64,000 nt of DNA from Nilaparvata lugens (Eukaryota; Arthropoda; Insecta; Hemiptera; Delphacidae), in NCBI RefSeq assembly GCF_014356525.2, contig NC_052507.1, positions 38,986,368-39,050,367 of the forward strand, given 5' to 3'. Below the pieces are notes generated by a model. It made no database searches, was not told the DNA's origin, and saw nothing but the letters and a program-made list of their open reading frames with translations. Every line of letters starts with the position of its first letter. Positions within the stretch are counted from its first letter, which is position 1. This document shows, in pieces, positions 21,275 through 32,014 of the stretch. Made by a program: the position numbers and the translations under genes.

Positions 21275-23068
21275 TACAAACCCCTGCAAGGCAGCCTGGA
21301 ATATTATAAATAAATCTAGAAATAAACAGTCTGCTCTACCTAAAAATACAAGTCCAGATGATTTTAACAATTTTTTTGTTCACTCTGTTACACAAATTGT
21401 TGGAGATTTTACAGGAACTACAGCTTGTGCGGTGAACAGAGTGCCTTTACAGAACTGTGTATTTGAGAGTTGTGTATTAGGAAGAGAGTGACACCTATGG
21501 ACTTGGTAAAAATTGTAAATGGCTACAAGAGCTCGAAGAGTCATGATGTATATGGCATGTCTACTTTTCTCATGAAAGCAGTAATCTCTTCTATAGCTGT
21601 ACCACTCAGCAGACTAAATAACAGCTGTCTGGAACAAGGTGTTTTTCCTGACCTACTGAAGATCTCAGGATGATGCCAATCTTCAAAAAGAGTGATATGG
21701 AAGAGTTGTCAAACTATCGACCTATATCTCTGATCCATGTTTTTGCAAAGATTATGGAGTCTGTGATGCTTATCCAACTTTCAGCCCATTTTGAGGAGAA
21801 TTCGCTCTTCACAGAGGATCAGTTTGGTTTTTGCCGTGGGAGATCAATGACTGAAGCTGTGCAACGCCTGGTGGTATCCATACTTGAGGCAATGGAGAAG
21901 AAGCACTCAACTGCCATCACCCTCTGTGACCTCACCAAGGCTTTTTATTGTGTATCTCATGAGATTTTGCTGGGGAAGCTCATGAGATATGGTGTTGGAG
22001 GAGTGGCCATGAAAACGATGCAGGAGTACCTTTTATGGCGTAGGCAGGTTTTAACTATTAGCGGTGCCAAATCGCAGGAGCTCCAGGTAAAGTATGGAGT
22101 GCCACAGGGATCAATTCTTGACCTGCTGTTGTTCCTCATTTTCATAAATGACCTTAGTATGGATGGAGAAGCCCTGCTGTTTGCTGACGATACAACTCTC
22201 ATTGCACAAGAAGAGGATCCACGATTGGCTGTACTGAGGTCTGCTGAACTGTTGGAGGAGGCGAGCACATGGTTTAGGGCAAACAGACTGTATATGAATG
22301 GAGAGAAGACACAGAATGTTCTGTGCACCCTGAGGCATGGTCTACCTCCTTTTGGTGGGCCTGAGGTTAAGCTCCTTGGATTCATGGTTGACTCATCACT
22401 GATATGGGACCAGCACATTGATATGATATGTAACCGACTCTCCAAAGTAACATATCTGATACCGAAACTGAGAAGTCATGTTCCGAGGAGTTACCTGGTT
22501 ACTGCATACCATGATCTGTTTCATAGCCACATCAACAATGGGATTGCACTTTGGGGGCATGCAAGTGGATGTCACAGAATTCTCCTGCTACAGAAGAAAG
22601 TGATTTGTATAATAACACCATCACCATACTTGGAGCATTGTCACCCGCTGTTCAGGAGGCTGGGAATACTCACTGTCTTCAATCAATATGTGCTGAACTC
22701 CCTTGTACTTCTGAAAGGCCAACTTCACACACTCCAAGCAAGAGGCCAGATAGACAACTATTCAACTAGAGGGAGAGGCAAAATTGACCTTCCCTTGCTA
22801 CCCAATGCACACATAAAAAATCTACAATAGACTTCCACTGCATGTGCGGGAGCTGGAGGTGAGAGTGTTCAAGAAAGTGCTCCGAGAGAAGCTAATTAAC
22901 CTCCCTCTCTATTCTTTGAGTGAGGAGGAGATTGTATGTTTTGTCAGTCTCTTCGATCGGCCATCTTGAGATTAGTGTACATATTTGAACTTTTGTGTTT
23001 TCATTAATTGAAAATATCTATCCGGTATATACACTGGTCATGGACAGAAGAAAAATTGAATTGAATTG
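21275..23068 (+). mobile_element. LINE 4, 5'-truncated, with (TTGAA)n tail
   Basis: The readable sequence begins at about 21280 with a pre-RT linker (AAWNIINKSRNKQSALPKN). RT follows, then a 3' region ending in ATTGAATTGAATTGAATAC at about 23050-23070. The tail type matches copy B and the 31.9-kb element, though the RT sequence differs clearly from both copy B and LINE 3. Confidence 0.8.
21280..22830 (+). pseudogene. LINE 4 reverse transcriptase
   Basis: The linker (21470-21673) and RT proper (21670-22830, 386 codons) are offset by one frameshift at about 21670. Motifs: PIFKKSDMEELSNYRPISLI, DQFGFCRGRSMTEAV, LCDLTKAFYCVSHEILL, GVPQGSILDLLLFLIFINDL and LLFADDTTLIA. KAFYCV has Tyr where most RTs have Asp (KAFD), so the first catalytic aspartate region looks altered. 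The last codons (about 22800-22830) precede a short frameshifted C terminus. Inactive by truncation and by this change. Confidence 0.8.
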
Positions 23069-23130
23069 AATACATTATCTCAAAGTTCAAAACAAGAAGG
23101 CAAAGTATGATGATCAAAAAAATAACAAAC

Positions 23131-23258
23131 TAAGGCCAGTATTAGACGGTAATATTTCTGTCATATGCAGATCATATGAGATAAGTTGTACAAAATCATA
23201 TTTCCATCTCTTTTTTCATGTTACCGTCTAATACTATTATTATCTAATACCGGCCTAA
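23131..23258. mobile_element. MITE (~128 bp)
   Basis: Termini TAAGGCCAGTATTAGACGGT and its inverted near-copy (TCTAATACCGGCCTAA at 23243-23258). An extra internal TACCGTCTAATAC at about 23222-23234 mirrors the left arm. No ORF. Confidence 0.75.
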
Positions 23259-23409
23259 CATGATCATATAATAAAAGCTGATGTCTATAGTTCATTCCAG
23301 TCGAGTTTGCAATATCATCATCATCATAAATATTATAATTAGTCATAGAAATTAATTTAATTCACGAAAACACACCTATTCCTGCAGTGGCAGACTGGCA
23401 ATAGAGGCT

Positions 23410-23530
23410 CTTCTTGCCTCTCTCTGTCATGGCTGCCCTTAGTTCGCCGTGTAGCTCATTGATAGCGCTGAAAGCACACCAACAGCCGCTCTATGGTTTA
23501 CTATATTTTAGTTCTTTGACTCTGACACTT
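23410..23530 (-). repeat. Inverted partner of 18750-18855
   Basis: See the partner entry: 23410-23438 is the exact inverted match of 18825-18853. Between the two conserved ends the partners differ in length and sequence. Confidence 0.65.
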
Positions 23531-23735
23531 GACACTGTAGAGCAACAGAATAGGTACAGAATGGAAACTTGTAGTCAAACGCCTATATATCTAACCAATG
23601 CTTTTTACGTGACGCAAATGCTACATACATCACGTGACCTTAGGAAGTTCCAATCCTGGTCTTCTGATTGGCTCGTAGCAGTGAACGAGATCAATTGATC
23701 CGGATCATAAAAGTGATCCGAACCTACCATCAATA

Positions 23736-23766
23736 CTATAGTGAGGTTCACGTTATAATGGCAATG
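23736..23766 (+). repeat. Dispersed ~31-bp motif (transposon terminus?), copy 2
   Basis: CTATAGTGAGGTTCACGTTA and the following bases are the reverse complement, with few changes, of 11474-11504 and 41440-41470. The opposite orientation to both other copies fits a terminal inverted repeat. Confidence 0.6.
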
Positions 23767-23794
23767 AAGAAAGATGAGAGAAAAACGGGGTCGC

Positions 23795-24090
23795 CGTCAA
23801 CCTGTCTCCCCGACAACTAGTCTCCTCGCTATTTTGATCACAGGCGTCAGTAAATCCCCTGGCAAAATATACCATTGCCGTCAACTAGTCTCCCCGACAG
23901 TAAATCCCCTACTAGAACGAAGGAGACTAGTTGTCGGCGACAACTAGTCTCCTTACACGCTCACGACAACTAGTCTCCCCGACAGTAAATCCCCTGCTGG
24001 ATAGGTCTATGAGGGGTCTGGTTGTCGTGATCGTATCCGACAACTAGTCTCCCCGACAGCTAGTCTCCCTGACAGCTAATACCCTATTGA
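23795..24090 (+). repeat. Degenerate repeat cluster (CGACAACTAGTCTCCCCGAC units)
   Basis: The phrase ACAACTAGTCTCCCCGACAG followed by TAAATCCCCT recurs, in whole or part, at about 23807, 23850, 23879, 23937, 23963, 24037 and 24055. One inverted unit at 23920-23937 forms a near-perfect hairpin with the next unit (23937-23952). Unit spacing is irregular and the intervening sequence is not of constant length. The block is GC-richer than its AT-rich neighbours. It probably belongs to a transposon interior or a small satellite. Confidence 0.75.
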
Positions 24091-24455
24091 ACATTGGAAC
24101 CAGCTTGAAGCGGGCGGGGAAGTAGTACAATCACAGATACTGTTTGTACACATTCTATGAATTCAAACAGTGTAGAATTTGACAACATATTTGAGTTTTT
24201 AATCAATATTATGGAACGGTTCTACAAAATTGACAATGACTCAGTCGAATTTCTATGAATTCGATTATTAGAAGAGAAGCTTGTTGAAGTTGTCACTTCT
24301 ATCACTGCAAACATAAAATTAAAAAAATAAACCACTGTATAATTCAAAAATAAACTTCCAAATTCAACTGACTTGGAAATGTTCCTTATTGAATTGGCAA
24401 GCAGTTTCAGAATGAGTTTGTAAGTCTCGCAAGTGATTCCTGCATGTATGCATGA

Positions 24456-24460
<5 letters not shown>

Positions 24461-24517
<57 letters not shown>

Positions 24518-24525
24518 TATATATA
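24461..24525. repeat. (AT)n microsatellite
   Basis: About 65 bp of nearly pure AT dinucleotide. Confidence 0.95.
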
Positions 24526-26007
24526 ATCATCGCTTACCTCAACTAATTTTTTATTACCATTTTTATATCACATATTTTTAACTCATATATGAGTTTTAAT
24601 TTCATATATATTCTCAACATGTATTCACTCAATTTTATTTTTTTATGATTTGATACAAGCCATATAAAAATGAATTGCACCTTTTCATATATCTGAAATT
24701 TGTGGATGTGTTGTATAATATATATCAGTTTATTACTTGTACATATTTAAATAAATCACATTTTCAAACTGTACAATATGGTCACAGCTTATTTTTTAAA
24801 ACAAGTCATAACCGTGTAAAATAGTTTAGAAACGTTGCAAGAAAGACCTATTGATATTTGATGAAGTGTCAAACAACAGGATGATAAATAAATAATTTCC
24901 TATTTTTTAATGTTTTAATTGAAAAAGTGAGTAATTTTCAGTTGAATTTTGCATTTGAATAAAACATCATGCTCAATAAACGACTCACATCTATTCAAAC
25001 AGTCGAACAGGTTGTCTGGTACACTATTTCACAGTTTTAATCCTTGCGAGTTATTTCTGAAAGCTTCTATAACTTCTTGATCTGACGCAGGGCCGGATCT
25101 ACCATTTTTTCAAGGAGGGGGGGGGCAAGGGTTACTTTTGGCGCCCCCCTCATGATCGACCATCACCGACCGATTTACAATAATGAGAGGGATTATTACT
25201 ATATTAGTCGTAGGCCTATACGACGTTGAAATAAAACTTAGGTTGAATTAGAAGGCAGTTTTAATGATAATATAAGTCTTATTCTCATTGTTCATTTTCA
25301 TTTACATACATAATTGAAAACAATGGTGGAAAAATCAAAGCCCCGACTTTAAAATTAACTTGTTGATGTGAGAATATTTAGAAAATATGAATATTGCTAT
25401 TAATACTAGGGATTAATTTTCATCGCATTTTCAACAATAGAATAATAAGTGGGTAGATAATCTTAATGAAAAAAAAAACCAATCAAAGAATATTCACAAA
25501 ATGCATAATTTGCGATAATCAGAATATACAAGGAATGACAGATATGGAGTTCTTGATCATTACAGTACAGTAGCAAAAATCACTCATCACAAAAATCTTC
25601 AGTGCTAGCCAATTACTTGAATAAAAAAGTACAGAAGTAGAATTGTTAGAAAATTGTCTGATAAATAACTCAAGTGAAAATAATTATACTTATAATTATA
25701 CTTTTTGTGTCATAAGTTTCTCTTGTGCTTACTAAAACACCTTCATGTGTTTTACACCTTCACACCAAACACCTTCATGATCCAGGAAATGCATTAGCAT
25801 TAAATATTCTCCAGAGGCAGAATCTGCAATTGAAGCTATGAAATCAATCAAGGATTTAATATTAATATTGAATGAAGTAAATCGTAAGATATAACAGACT
25901 AAGTGAAACAAAAACGTTATGCAGTGAAATGGTAAGTCAGTTAACCGAGAAAATATATAGTTACAAGAAAAAAATAGATCCACAAGATAATTTGATTAAG
26001 TTCCTAC

Positions 26008-26113
26008 AACCTACAAAAACTATTTGAACGAAGAACTTCTAAATAAAATCGAGAGTTATAAGTTTCTTGCCCTAACTGTAGAAGATGAACTGGAAGCCGC
26101 AAAAGCAACATCT
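26008..26113 (+). repeat. Inverted partial duplicate of the hAT transposase segment
   Basis: The plus-strand text ACTATTTGAACGAAGAACTT through AGATGAACTGGAAGCCGCAA matches the reverse complement of about 26402-26521 with small gaps. The duplicate covers the same coding stretch as the transposase fragment and faces it across about 290 bp, making a potential hairpin. Confidence 0.75.
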
Positions 26114-26130
26114 TTCAAATGATTCTAATT

Positions 26131-26608
26131 TTCGGGTCTTTTTTGCTGAGAATGTGTTTATTATTTCATCAAAAGAAAGCAAAGAAGGCCTTTCATGTTC
26201 AATATTTATGATGCTTAAATTTGTTAGTATTTGCTGGGTCATGGTATTTCTTAAATAGATCTTATAATAAGTTTCAATTTACTGAAACTTCTCTCTCCAG
26301 ATGCCACAGAAACTGGAAGTGCTACAAATGTTTTTAGAGCTACACATAATTATGTTCCGATAACCCTCTAACAACTTGCTCTTACAAAATATTCTGAGCA
26401 AAGATGTTGCTGTTGCGGCTTCCAGTTCATCTTCTACAGTTAGGGCATGAAACTTAGAACACTCGTTACTCTCGATTTCATTTAGAAGTTCTTCTTCGTT
26501 CAAATAGTTTGCATAGGTTGTAGTCAATTCTGTAGTCTTACTTTTCAAAGTTTTAACGTCTAGTGCTTTAATTTGAGCCTCACACAAAAAAACTGAACTT
26601 GTCAGCAA
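26131..26608 (-). pseudogene. hAT transposase C-terminal fragment
   Basis: The reading 26608-26279 gives ELTTTYANYLNEEELLNEIE and IFCKSKLLEGYRNIIMC. After a stop, the next sequence reads YLRNTMTQQILTNLSIINIE and LLSFDEIINTFSAKK, the dimerisation-domain end common to hAT transposases and the related ZMYM1-like proteins of insects. The usual SxGEREFS-type block is garbled (IWREKFQ). Stops and truncation show a dead copy. The upstream DDE and zinc-finger regions are not seen. Confidence 0.6.
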
Positions 26609-27032
26609 TCATTTTCAATGCAACATACCTGTTCGTCAGCACAGTAATAATTCTGTCACAAATTTGAAAAAGTGATCTTCTGAAAATCACTTCTCCCGTA
26701 CCTTATCTCTTCAAATTTGTACCTTCATCTTCATGTGCGTCTTCTGCCATTTTCTTCTTCTCCCAATCTCTTAATAATTGATTATTATATGAAATATTAT
26801 AATTGAAATGTCAATATCATACGTTACTATAGAACTATAATCTAGATAGAGTACCTCTTCGAAACAGTTGTTAACTGACAACTAAATTAATAATTTTGTC
26901 AGGTTGGCATTAAGTTGAGTTGACTTTGTTAGGTTGGCACCAAGTTGAAGATTGAAAATAATGCATTTATCGCGGAAAAATTGATTGGGCACTACTACTT
27001 CAATCAGAGCTATTACTGGGAATATTATATTA

Positions 27033-27254
27033 CTAGCCGTCAGGCTCGCTTCGCTTGCCATATCCGTTTAGTCAGACGTTTAGTCTAGACTCCCGAATGG
27101 ATTGTCCTAACATATGATAAAAATGCTCAAATGAAAAATGCAGGCGAGCGAAGCGAGCCTGCTGATCTCATTCTTGGACGATCCAGTCGGGGGTCCAGGG
27201 GGCTCCGCCCCCTGGCTAGACGGATATGGCGAGCGAAGCGAGCCTGACGGCTAG
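27033..27254. mobile_element. MITE (222 bp) with 35-bp perfect TIRs and TA duplication
   Basis: CTAGCCGTCAGGCTCGCTTC and the next 15 bp (27033-27067) are the exact inverse of 27220-27254. TA flanks both ends (27031-27032, 27255-27256). Inside, GGCGAGCGAAGCGAGCC-type palindromic blocks and a GGGGGCTCCGCCCCC hairpin recur. A related end fragment sits at 33108-33160. TA duplication is consistent with Tc1/mariner-type mobilisation. Confidence 0.85.
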
Positions 27255-27269
27255 TACAATATAACTTGA

Positions 27270-27755
27270 AGAATGAATCCTCGAAATTTCATGAATTTAT
27301 TTGCTATCAATTAAAAACAGTTTATCATGCCATATTTCAATCAGTTTTACAATATGGATTAGTCATATGGGGTGCTGCATATGATGTACACATGGATAAT
27401 CTATTCATCATTCAGAAAAATAATAGAAACCATCTTAAATAAACCAAAGTTATACCCATCTAATCTTTTTTTCATGGATTTTGATGTTGACAACTATAAT
27501 GTCAAAGCTGCGTTTACAAAATAAAATTATGGTTCATAAATAAAAAACATGGTGAAAAATACAAATATATTGCCAAAGTTGATCAAGAACACACTTATCA
27601 TTTCAGACGGGGTGTAACAGAGAAATATCAAGTTCATTCTACAAGACTTCCATTGATCAGAAGGTAGCTAATTTACTCAATCAGTAAACTGATCAATGAA
27701 ATACCTTTTGATTTGTATTTCAAAATTAGTAAAAAGAGCATGAAAGAGTGGATTA
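27270..27755 (+). pseudogene. RT C-terminal fragment of the copy-B LINE type
   Basis: The plus-strand reading LKTVYHAIFQSVLQYGLVIW closely parallels LKMMYHALVKSILQYGIVVW in copy B ORF3. The following text, with frameshifts, parallels its KTILNKP and VFSDF stretches. This is a third trace of the helicase-LINE lineage or a close relative; only the region after the RT core remains, so nothing can be said about a helicase in this copy. It ends at the foldback MITE at 27757. Confidence 0.7.
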
Positions 27756-27756
27756 T

Positions 27757-27941
27757 AGGTAGGCGCACACAGATCGTCATCGGACGGACGGCACGCATCG
27801 GACGATTAGATTTGATGCATTGTTTTCAATTGGAGTGCAGATAGGTATGCGCATTCCAATTGAAAACAATGCATCAAATCTAATCATCCAATCCGTCCGA
27901 TGCGTGCCGTCCGTCCGATGACGATCTGTGTGCGCCTACCT
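27757..27941. mobile_element. Foldback MITE (~185 bp, almost fully palindromic)
   Basis: AGGTAGGCGCACACAGATCG at the left is the inverse of the right end at 27922-27941. The arms extend about 80 bp with few mismatches around a short centre (GAGTGCAGATAGGTATGCGC). No coding capacity. Long perfect arms suggest recent activity. Confidence 0.85.
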
Positions 27942-28518
27942 TTAGAGAGAATTTTTCTATACCTGAGATATAGCAATTTAATATTCAATTTCAATTCTTT
28001 TTTTTTATTTTATCGTGTTTTCTCTGCACAATATTTGTTGATTTTTGATGATTCAACTGTTCTAAAGTTTCTACTGTAATTATACCGAATTAGTTGAATT
28101 TTAACCCAAATTTTCTGCATTATTTCGAAATATTATGTCTTTCTTTTACTGTTTTGCAACTCTCACCAGCGGCAAAGAGTTTCCTTTTGCTAGTGATGCC
28201 TAGATTTTAAAATTCATTTTTTAAGTATATGTTTGAATGATTATGTTTATTTATTTATATATTTAATGATATGTCAAATTATAAAGAATTTGTAATATGT
28301 CTCAATCTAAATTGAAATTTTGAAATTACTCATTCCTAAGATTTTCCATTTTGGTTGCTCATATCTGATGCTCATATCGAATAAATGTGAACATTCTCTG
28401 TGTTATTCTACTTATCCAACAAGTACATTAGAAATAATTCTATTCAACTACTGAACTCCATTATAGGTTCTTTAAAATAGTGGGATCACTATAGGATGAT
28501 TATCCATAAACGTATCAC

Positions 28519-28800
28519 TTACTTGTTGATTTCTTCCTGGGAGATGATTGAATTCGGCGTGTTTTCTGTTGCTGCCCTTTGAAGAATTGAAGACCTGAGA
28601 GCCTCAATTCTTGATTCGTTGGGCTCACTCTTGCAGGCATTCTCTGGCAAATCACTACGAGTAATTGAGCATTCACCCACACTAGATTCCCCAGTATTGC
28701 ATTCAACAGAGCAAGTCCCAGAACACTCTTTTTTAACGCAAACCATGTAAATGGAACCATTAAAATATTTTTTTTTGCTTATAAATAAACTCACTTTCAT
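28519..28800 (-). CDS. Cys-rich small ORF, unknown
   Basis: 93 codons from ATG 28800. The central segment VCVKKECSGTCSVECNTG is cysteine-rich, followed by a polar, Glu/Ser-rich tail. No family recognised. It could be a remnant of a LINE ORF1 with a zinc-binding motif, or a chance ORF. A second minus-strand frame (28515-28760) overlaps it. Confidence 0.2.
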   Translation of the reverse strand: MKVSLFISKKKYFNGSIYMVCVKKECSGTCSVECNTGESSVGECSITRSDLPENACKSEPNESRIEALRSSILQRAATENTPNSIISQEEINK

Positions 28801-29034
28801 CTTCCCACCGAAACCCTTTATATCTTGCTTTAAATCGTACTGCTGACATGACCAAAATCACTTGAACACTTTTTAACGACTGTCACTGGACACTACCGAT
28901 TTGGACACTGCCGGGGAAGAACTGTCACCCTCACACTCCGTGCAATGTATGTGCTATGAGGGATTGTGGGAGCGGGCCTTCGAAGAATTTCCAGGATTCC
29001 ATTCAAAGCTGAATGCTTTCTCCTACCATCAACA

Positions 29035-29962
29035 GGTTCTTGACCTGTTTTTACTTTACACAAATGACTTACCTAGATATTTGATTCACTGTAAGATTTT
29101 TATGTTTGCAGATGATATTTTGTTGATTTCCTCTCATAAATCGTTAGATGTGGCCGAAAACCGGTTACAACATGATACCAATACTCTAGCTAAATGGTCT
29201 CATAATAATTGTATAAATATAAATGTCACCAAAACCAAGGTGCGACATATAACCTCATCCTACATGAAAAGAATCAGGGAACCCAAAATTAAGCACCATT
29301 GCTGTGAATGTTTCCAACTGCAGGAGCAAGATATTTTCATATGTACAAGAGATTGTCAGTTTATATCGAATTGTATAAATTAAAAGTATTTAGGAGTAAC
29401 AGTTGACAGTCATTTTCGTTGGGATATTCATATAAAAAATGTTTGTAATAGACTCAAACAGGTATTGGCCAAAATGTATTATATTAAAGATTTAATACCT
29501 AATAAAGTGAAGAGGATGATGTATATAGCCTTGGGAGAGTCTGTTATGAGATATGGATTGCAAGGGTGGGGATTTGCTAGCAATGTTTATCTTAGGAGAA
29601 TATCTTCGGTACAGAGGAAGATTTTACGTTTGGTCAGTAATTCTCAGGGAGATATTTCATATGAGAACCTTTTGAATAGATGCAAGGTTTTGAATATAAA
29701 AGGTATATTTCTGTTTACTTTGATTTTAGAAAATTACTTCTGCAAAAAATATTAAGTTATGAAAGTTAATCGATATGATTTAAGGAATGAGAGGTTTGTT
29801 GTACCATTTACTTCGAATAATTTAGCCAGAAACACCTTAATCTACATTGTACCAGGAACTTTCAATGATTTACCCGATAATTGTGCTGAGTTTGTTAATA
29901 TGCGCCTGTTGAAAAGAAATTTAAAGATTTGGTTGAATAATTACACTTTAGATGTAACATAA
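29035..29962 (+). pseudogene. LINE 5 RT (palm to C terminus), broken
   Basis: Reads FLLYTNDLPRYL then MFADDILLISSH (the RT active site), WSHNNCININVTKTK, YLGVTVDSHFRWDIHI in another frame, VMRYGLQGWG and SVQRKILRLV. The C-terminal text continues at 29759-29962 (DLRNERFVVPFTSNN, WLNNYTLDVT). The first ~45 codons of the longest frame (28901-29035) are not LINE-like and belong to the flank. No endonuclease or fingers remain. Confidence 0.8.
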
Positions 29963-30350
29963 TGTAACTCATTATTAATGTATTGTATTGTTGTAATTCA
30001 TTCTGTTCTATTTTTTGTATGTAAGTTCAGGTTGACTATATATTATAATACTCTTTAGATTTTTGAGAGCTGAGCCAACAATTGATTAATTAATATCATG
30101 ATAATTTTAACTGTTAAGTGAATTCTGTACCGTAAGTAAATTTGACAGTTTATTACACTGTCAGTGTAATTAACTGATAAGTGAATTTAACTGTTAAGTA
30201 AAAATAAAGTTCACTGATATATGTATGATTATATTTGAATTTACATGTTTTGTATAATAGTACCTTGTCAAGCAGCCTCTTGAGGTTCGCTTAAGGTAGC
30301 TTATTTATTCAATAAACGTTTTTTCTATTCTATTCTATTCTATTCTATTG
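29035..30350 (+). mobile_element. LINE 5, 5'-truncated, with (TATTC)n tail
   Basis: The LINE begins abruptly in the RT palm at about 29035 and runs to a (TATTC)n tail at about 30324-30350. The coding sequence is broken by frameshifts at about 29300-29380 and a stop at 29753. Confidence 0.8.
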
Positions 30351-31600
30351 ACACCCTCCACTGAATCTTCTGTCTTTGTCCCTCAATGAACAGCGTTGAA
30401 AATAATACATTTCCTCGATATTGTTCTGATTTTTCAGAGTTCTAAGGGCGAAAATGACGCAGGTACGTTTGTTATGTCAATCACATTAGTCAAAGTCATG
30501 GATCCTCTCTACAACTTTTGAATAATCACTTTAGTGGGGATTTTGGCACAGTGTTATGGCCTGTGATGAGTAATCGCCAGACAATACAGTTGACCTGTGC
30601 AGGCGTCACAAAACAAGAGTTTATTGTTAGGGAAAACCTGATTTCTGTAAAACCCTTCAACATTTCCAAATGACGACCCTCCCTTTCTTGGATCAGTCCC
30701 TTTTTCTTGGAAATATTTCTTCAAGGATGCCGATTCTATTATTAATATATTGATAAATTCCTAAAACTTCTTATTGTTTCAATGAACAAGAGAGCCTTCT
30801 AAATAAGATCTATACAATTTTCAAACATTCAAGTCAATCTTAGGGCTGGTGTGAAGTTGGCTGGTAGTAATAATATTCTAACTCTCAAATCTAAAACCTA
30901 GAAATCTGAACAAACGTCACATTTTTCAAAATAACCAAAACTTATGATGTAGGCCTATATTATTATTTTCAGCGTTTTTTTGCGTTTTCTCAGCTTTATC
31001 GAGAACAAATGAACAGAAAATATCCAAATTTAGTGCAGAAGCTCAGCTAGGGAGTAAGAATGTAGTAATAGGAGGACTTTGCAATAATACAAAAGATACA
31101 CCTAAAATAAGCGGGTTTTCCAGCGTTTAAATTACTTAGCCTTTTATAAGTATAGAGATACAAGTATAGAGTTATGTCAGTTACAGCTTAATCATACTGA
31201 ATTTGATTGAAAAAGTCCAAGTGTACAATCAACTAGTTGTTCGAACTCACTGCCGGCGCACAAGTTGTTCTTTGCCGATAGTGCCATTTTCTAAGTTAGA
31301 ATATTAATTATTTTATCAATCTATTTTATTTATTTTTTTATTTATTTGAGTATCACAATAGTGCGATAATATCCCTCTAGCTGTAAGCTATTTGAGGGAT
31401 ATATAAAAATAATCCTTTACATACAATAAAAACAATCAATAACAATAATACAATTTCTTAATTTACTCTTTTACTCTTTTGTTTTTGTTTAAGAACATTT
31501 CTGCGTTTTCTAACGTAAAATAATAGAGTAGCATAATTCTAACATAACGTAACATAATTCTGACATAATAGAGGCTTATAAAACAATAAATTACCTCCGG
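30351..31600. other. No gene recognised
   Basis: AT-rich. From about 31325 a TTTATTTATTT run followed by a moderately complex stretch resembles the 3' end of a minus-strand LINE or SINE, but I cannot identify the family. Confidence 0.4.
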
Positions 31601-31965
31601 TTTTTGGGTCCTCTTGCTCTCCCACTCTAGATATCAAGCTACCCAACACTATATTATATGTTATCACTTATAATTCACCTACTGTTATCTGAATCTTAGT
31701 TTTGTAATTTTAATCACACATATTGTAATTTATAGTAAATATAATACCATATGATTTCTGAATAATAATTATAATAAATACTGCTTGCAGGAACTGTCCC
31801 CCAATCTCAGACGCATAGTCTTACTGGGGGAATCCCACTCAATCAATATGTTCTTTGTACTGTTTTTGTAAAAATGTGATTCTTATTTTGTTGAATTTCA
31901 AATATAAATATGTACATGTATTGTATGCCAAGTGGGAATAAACGAATTGAATTGAATTGAATTTC
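31600..31965 (+). mobile_element. LINE 3' end with (TTGAA)n tail
   Basis: No coding remains, but the sequence ends in TGGGAATAAACGAATTGAAT and repeated TTGAAT units at about 31940-31963, the same tail type as copy B and LINE 4. Probably a heavily 5'-truncated insertion; the 5' limit is approximate. Confidence 0.5.
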
Positions 31966-32014
31966 TCGGTTTTAAAAAGAAGTAATAGACAGAAAATGTT
32001 CAAATTTGGTAAAC

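Larger units (their letters stand above)
25088..26608 (-). mobile_element. hAT-like DNA transposon remnant
   Basis: CAGGGCCGGATCTACC at 25088-25103 has the CAGNG start of hAT terminal inverted repeats and lies downstream (minus strand) of a hAT-type transposase C terminus at 26608-26131. A poly(G) run follows it at about 25117-25127. I did not find the partner TIR upstream, so the element is 5'-truncated or diverged. Confidence 0.55.

Noticed and set aside
23795..24090. CRISPR array
   Set aside because: Repeat spacing is irregular, spacers are not of constant length, a unit is inverted, there are no cas genes, and the context is eukaryotic.
24222..24530. Membrane-like Tyr/Ile-rich ORF on the minus strand
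   Set aside because: Its N terminus is the translation of the (AT)n tract.
28515..28760. Minus-strand ORF with signal-peptide-like N terminus
   Set aside because: Overlaps the Cys-rich frame, short, and follows a T-rich run; no downstream mature region.
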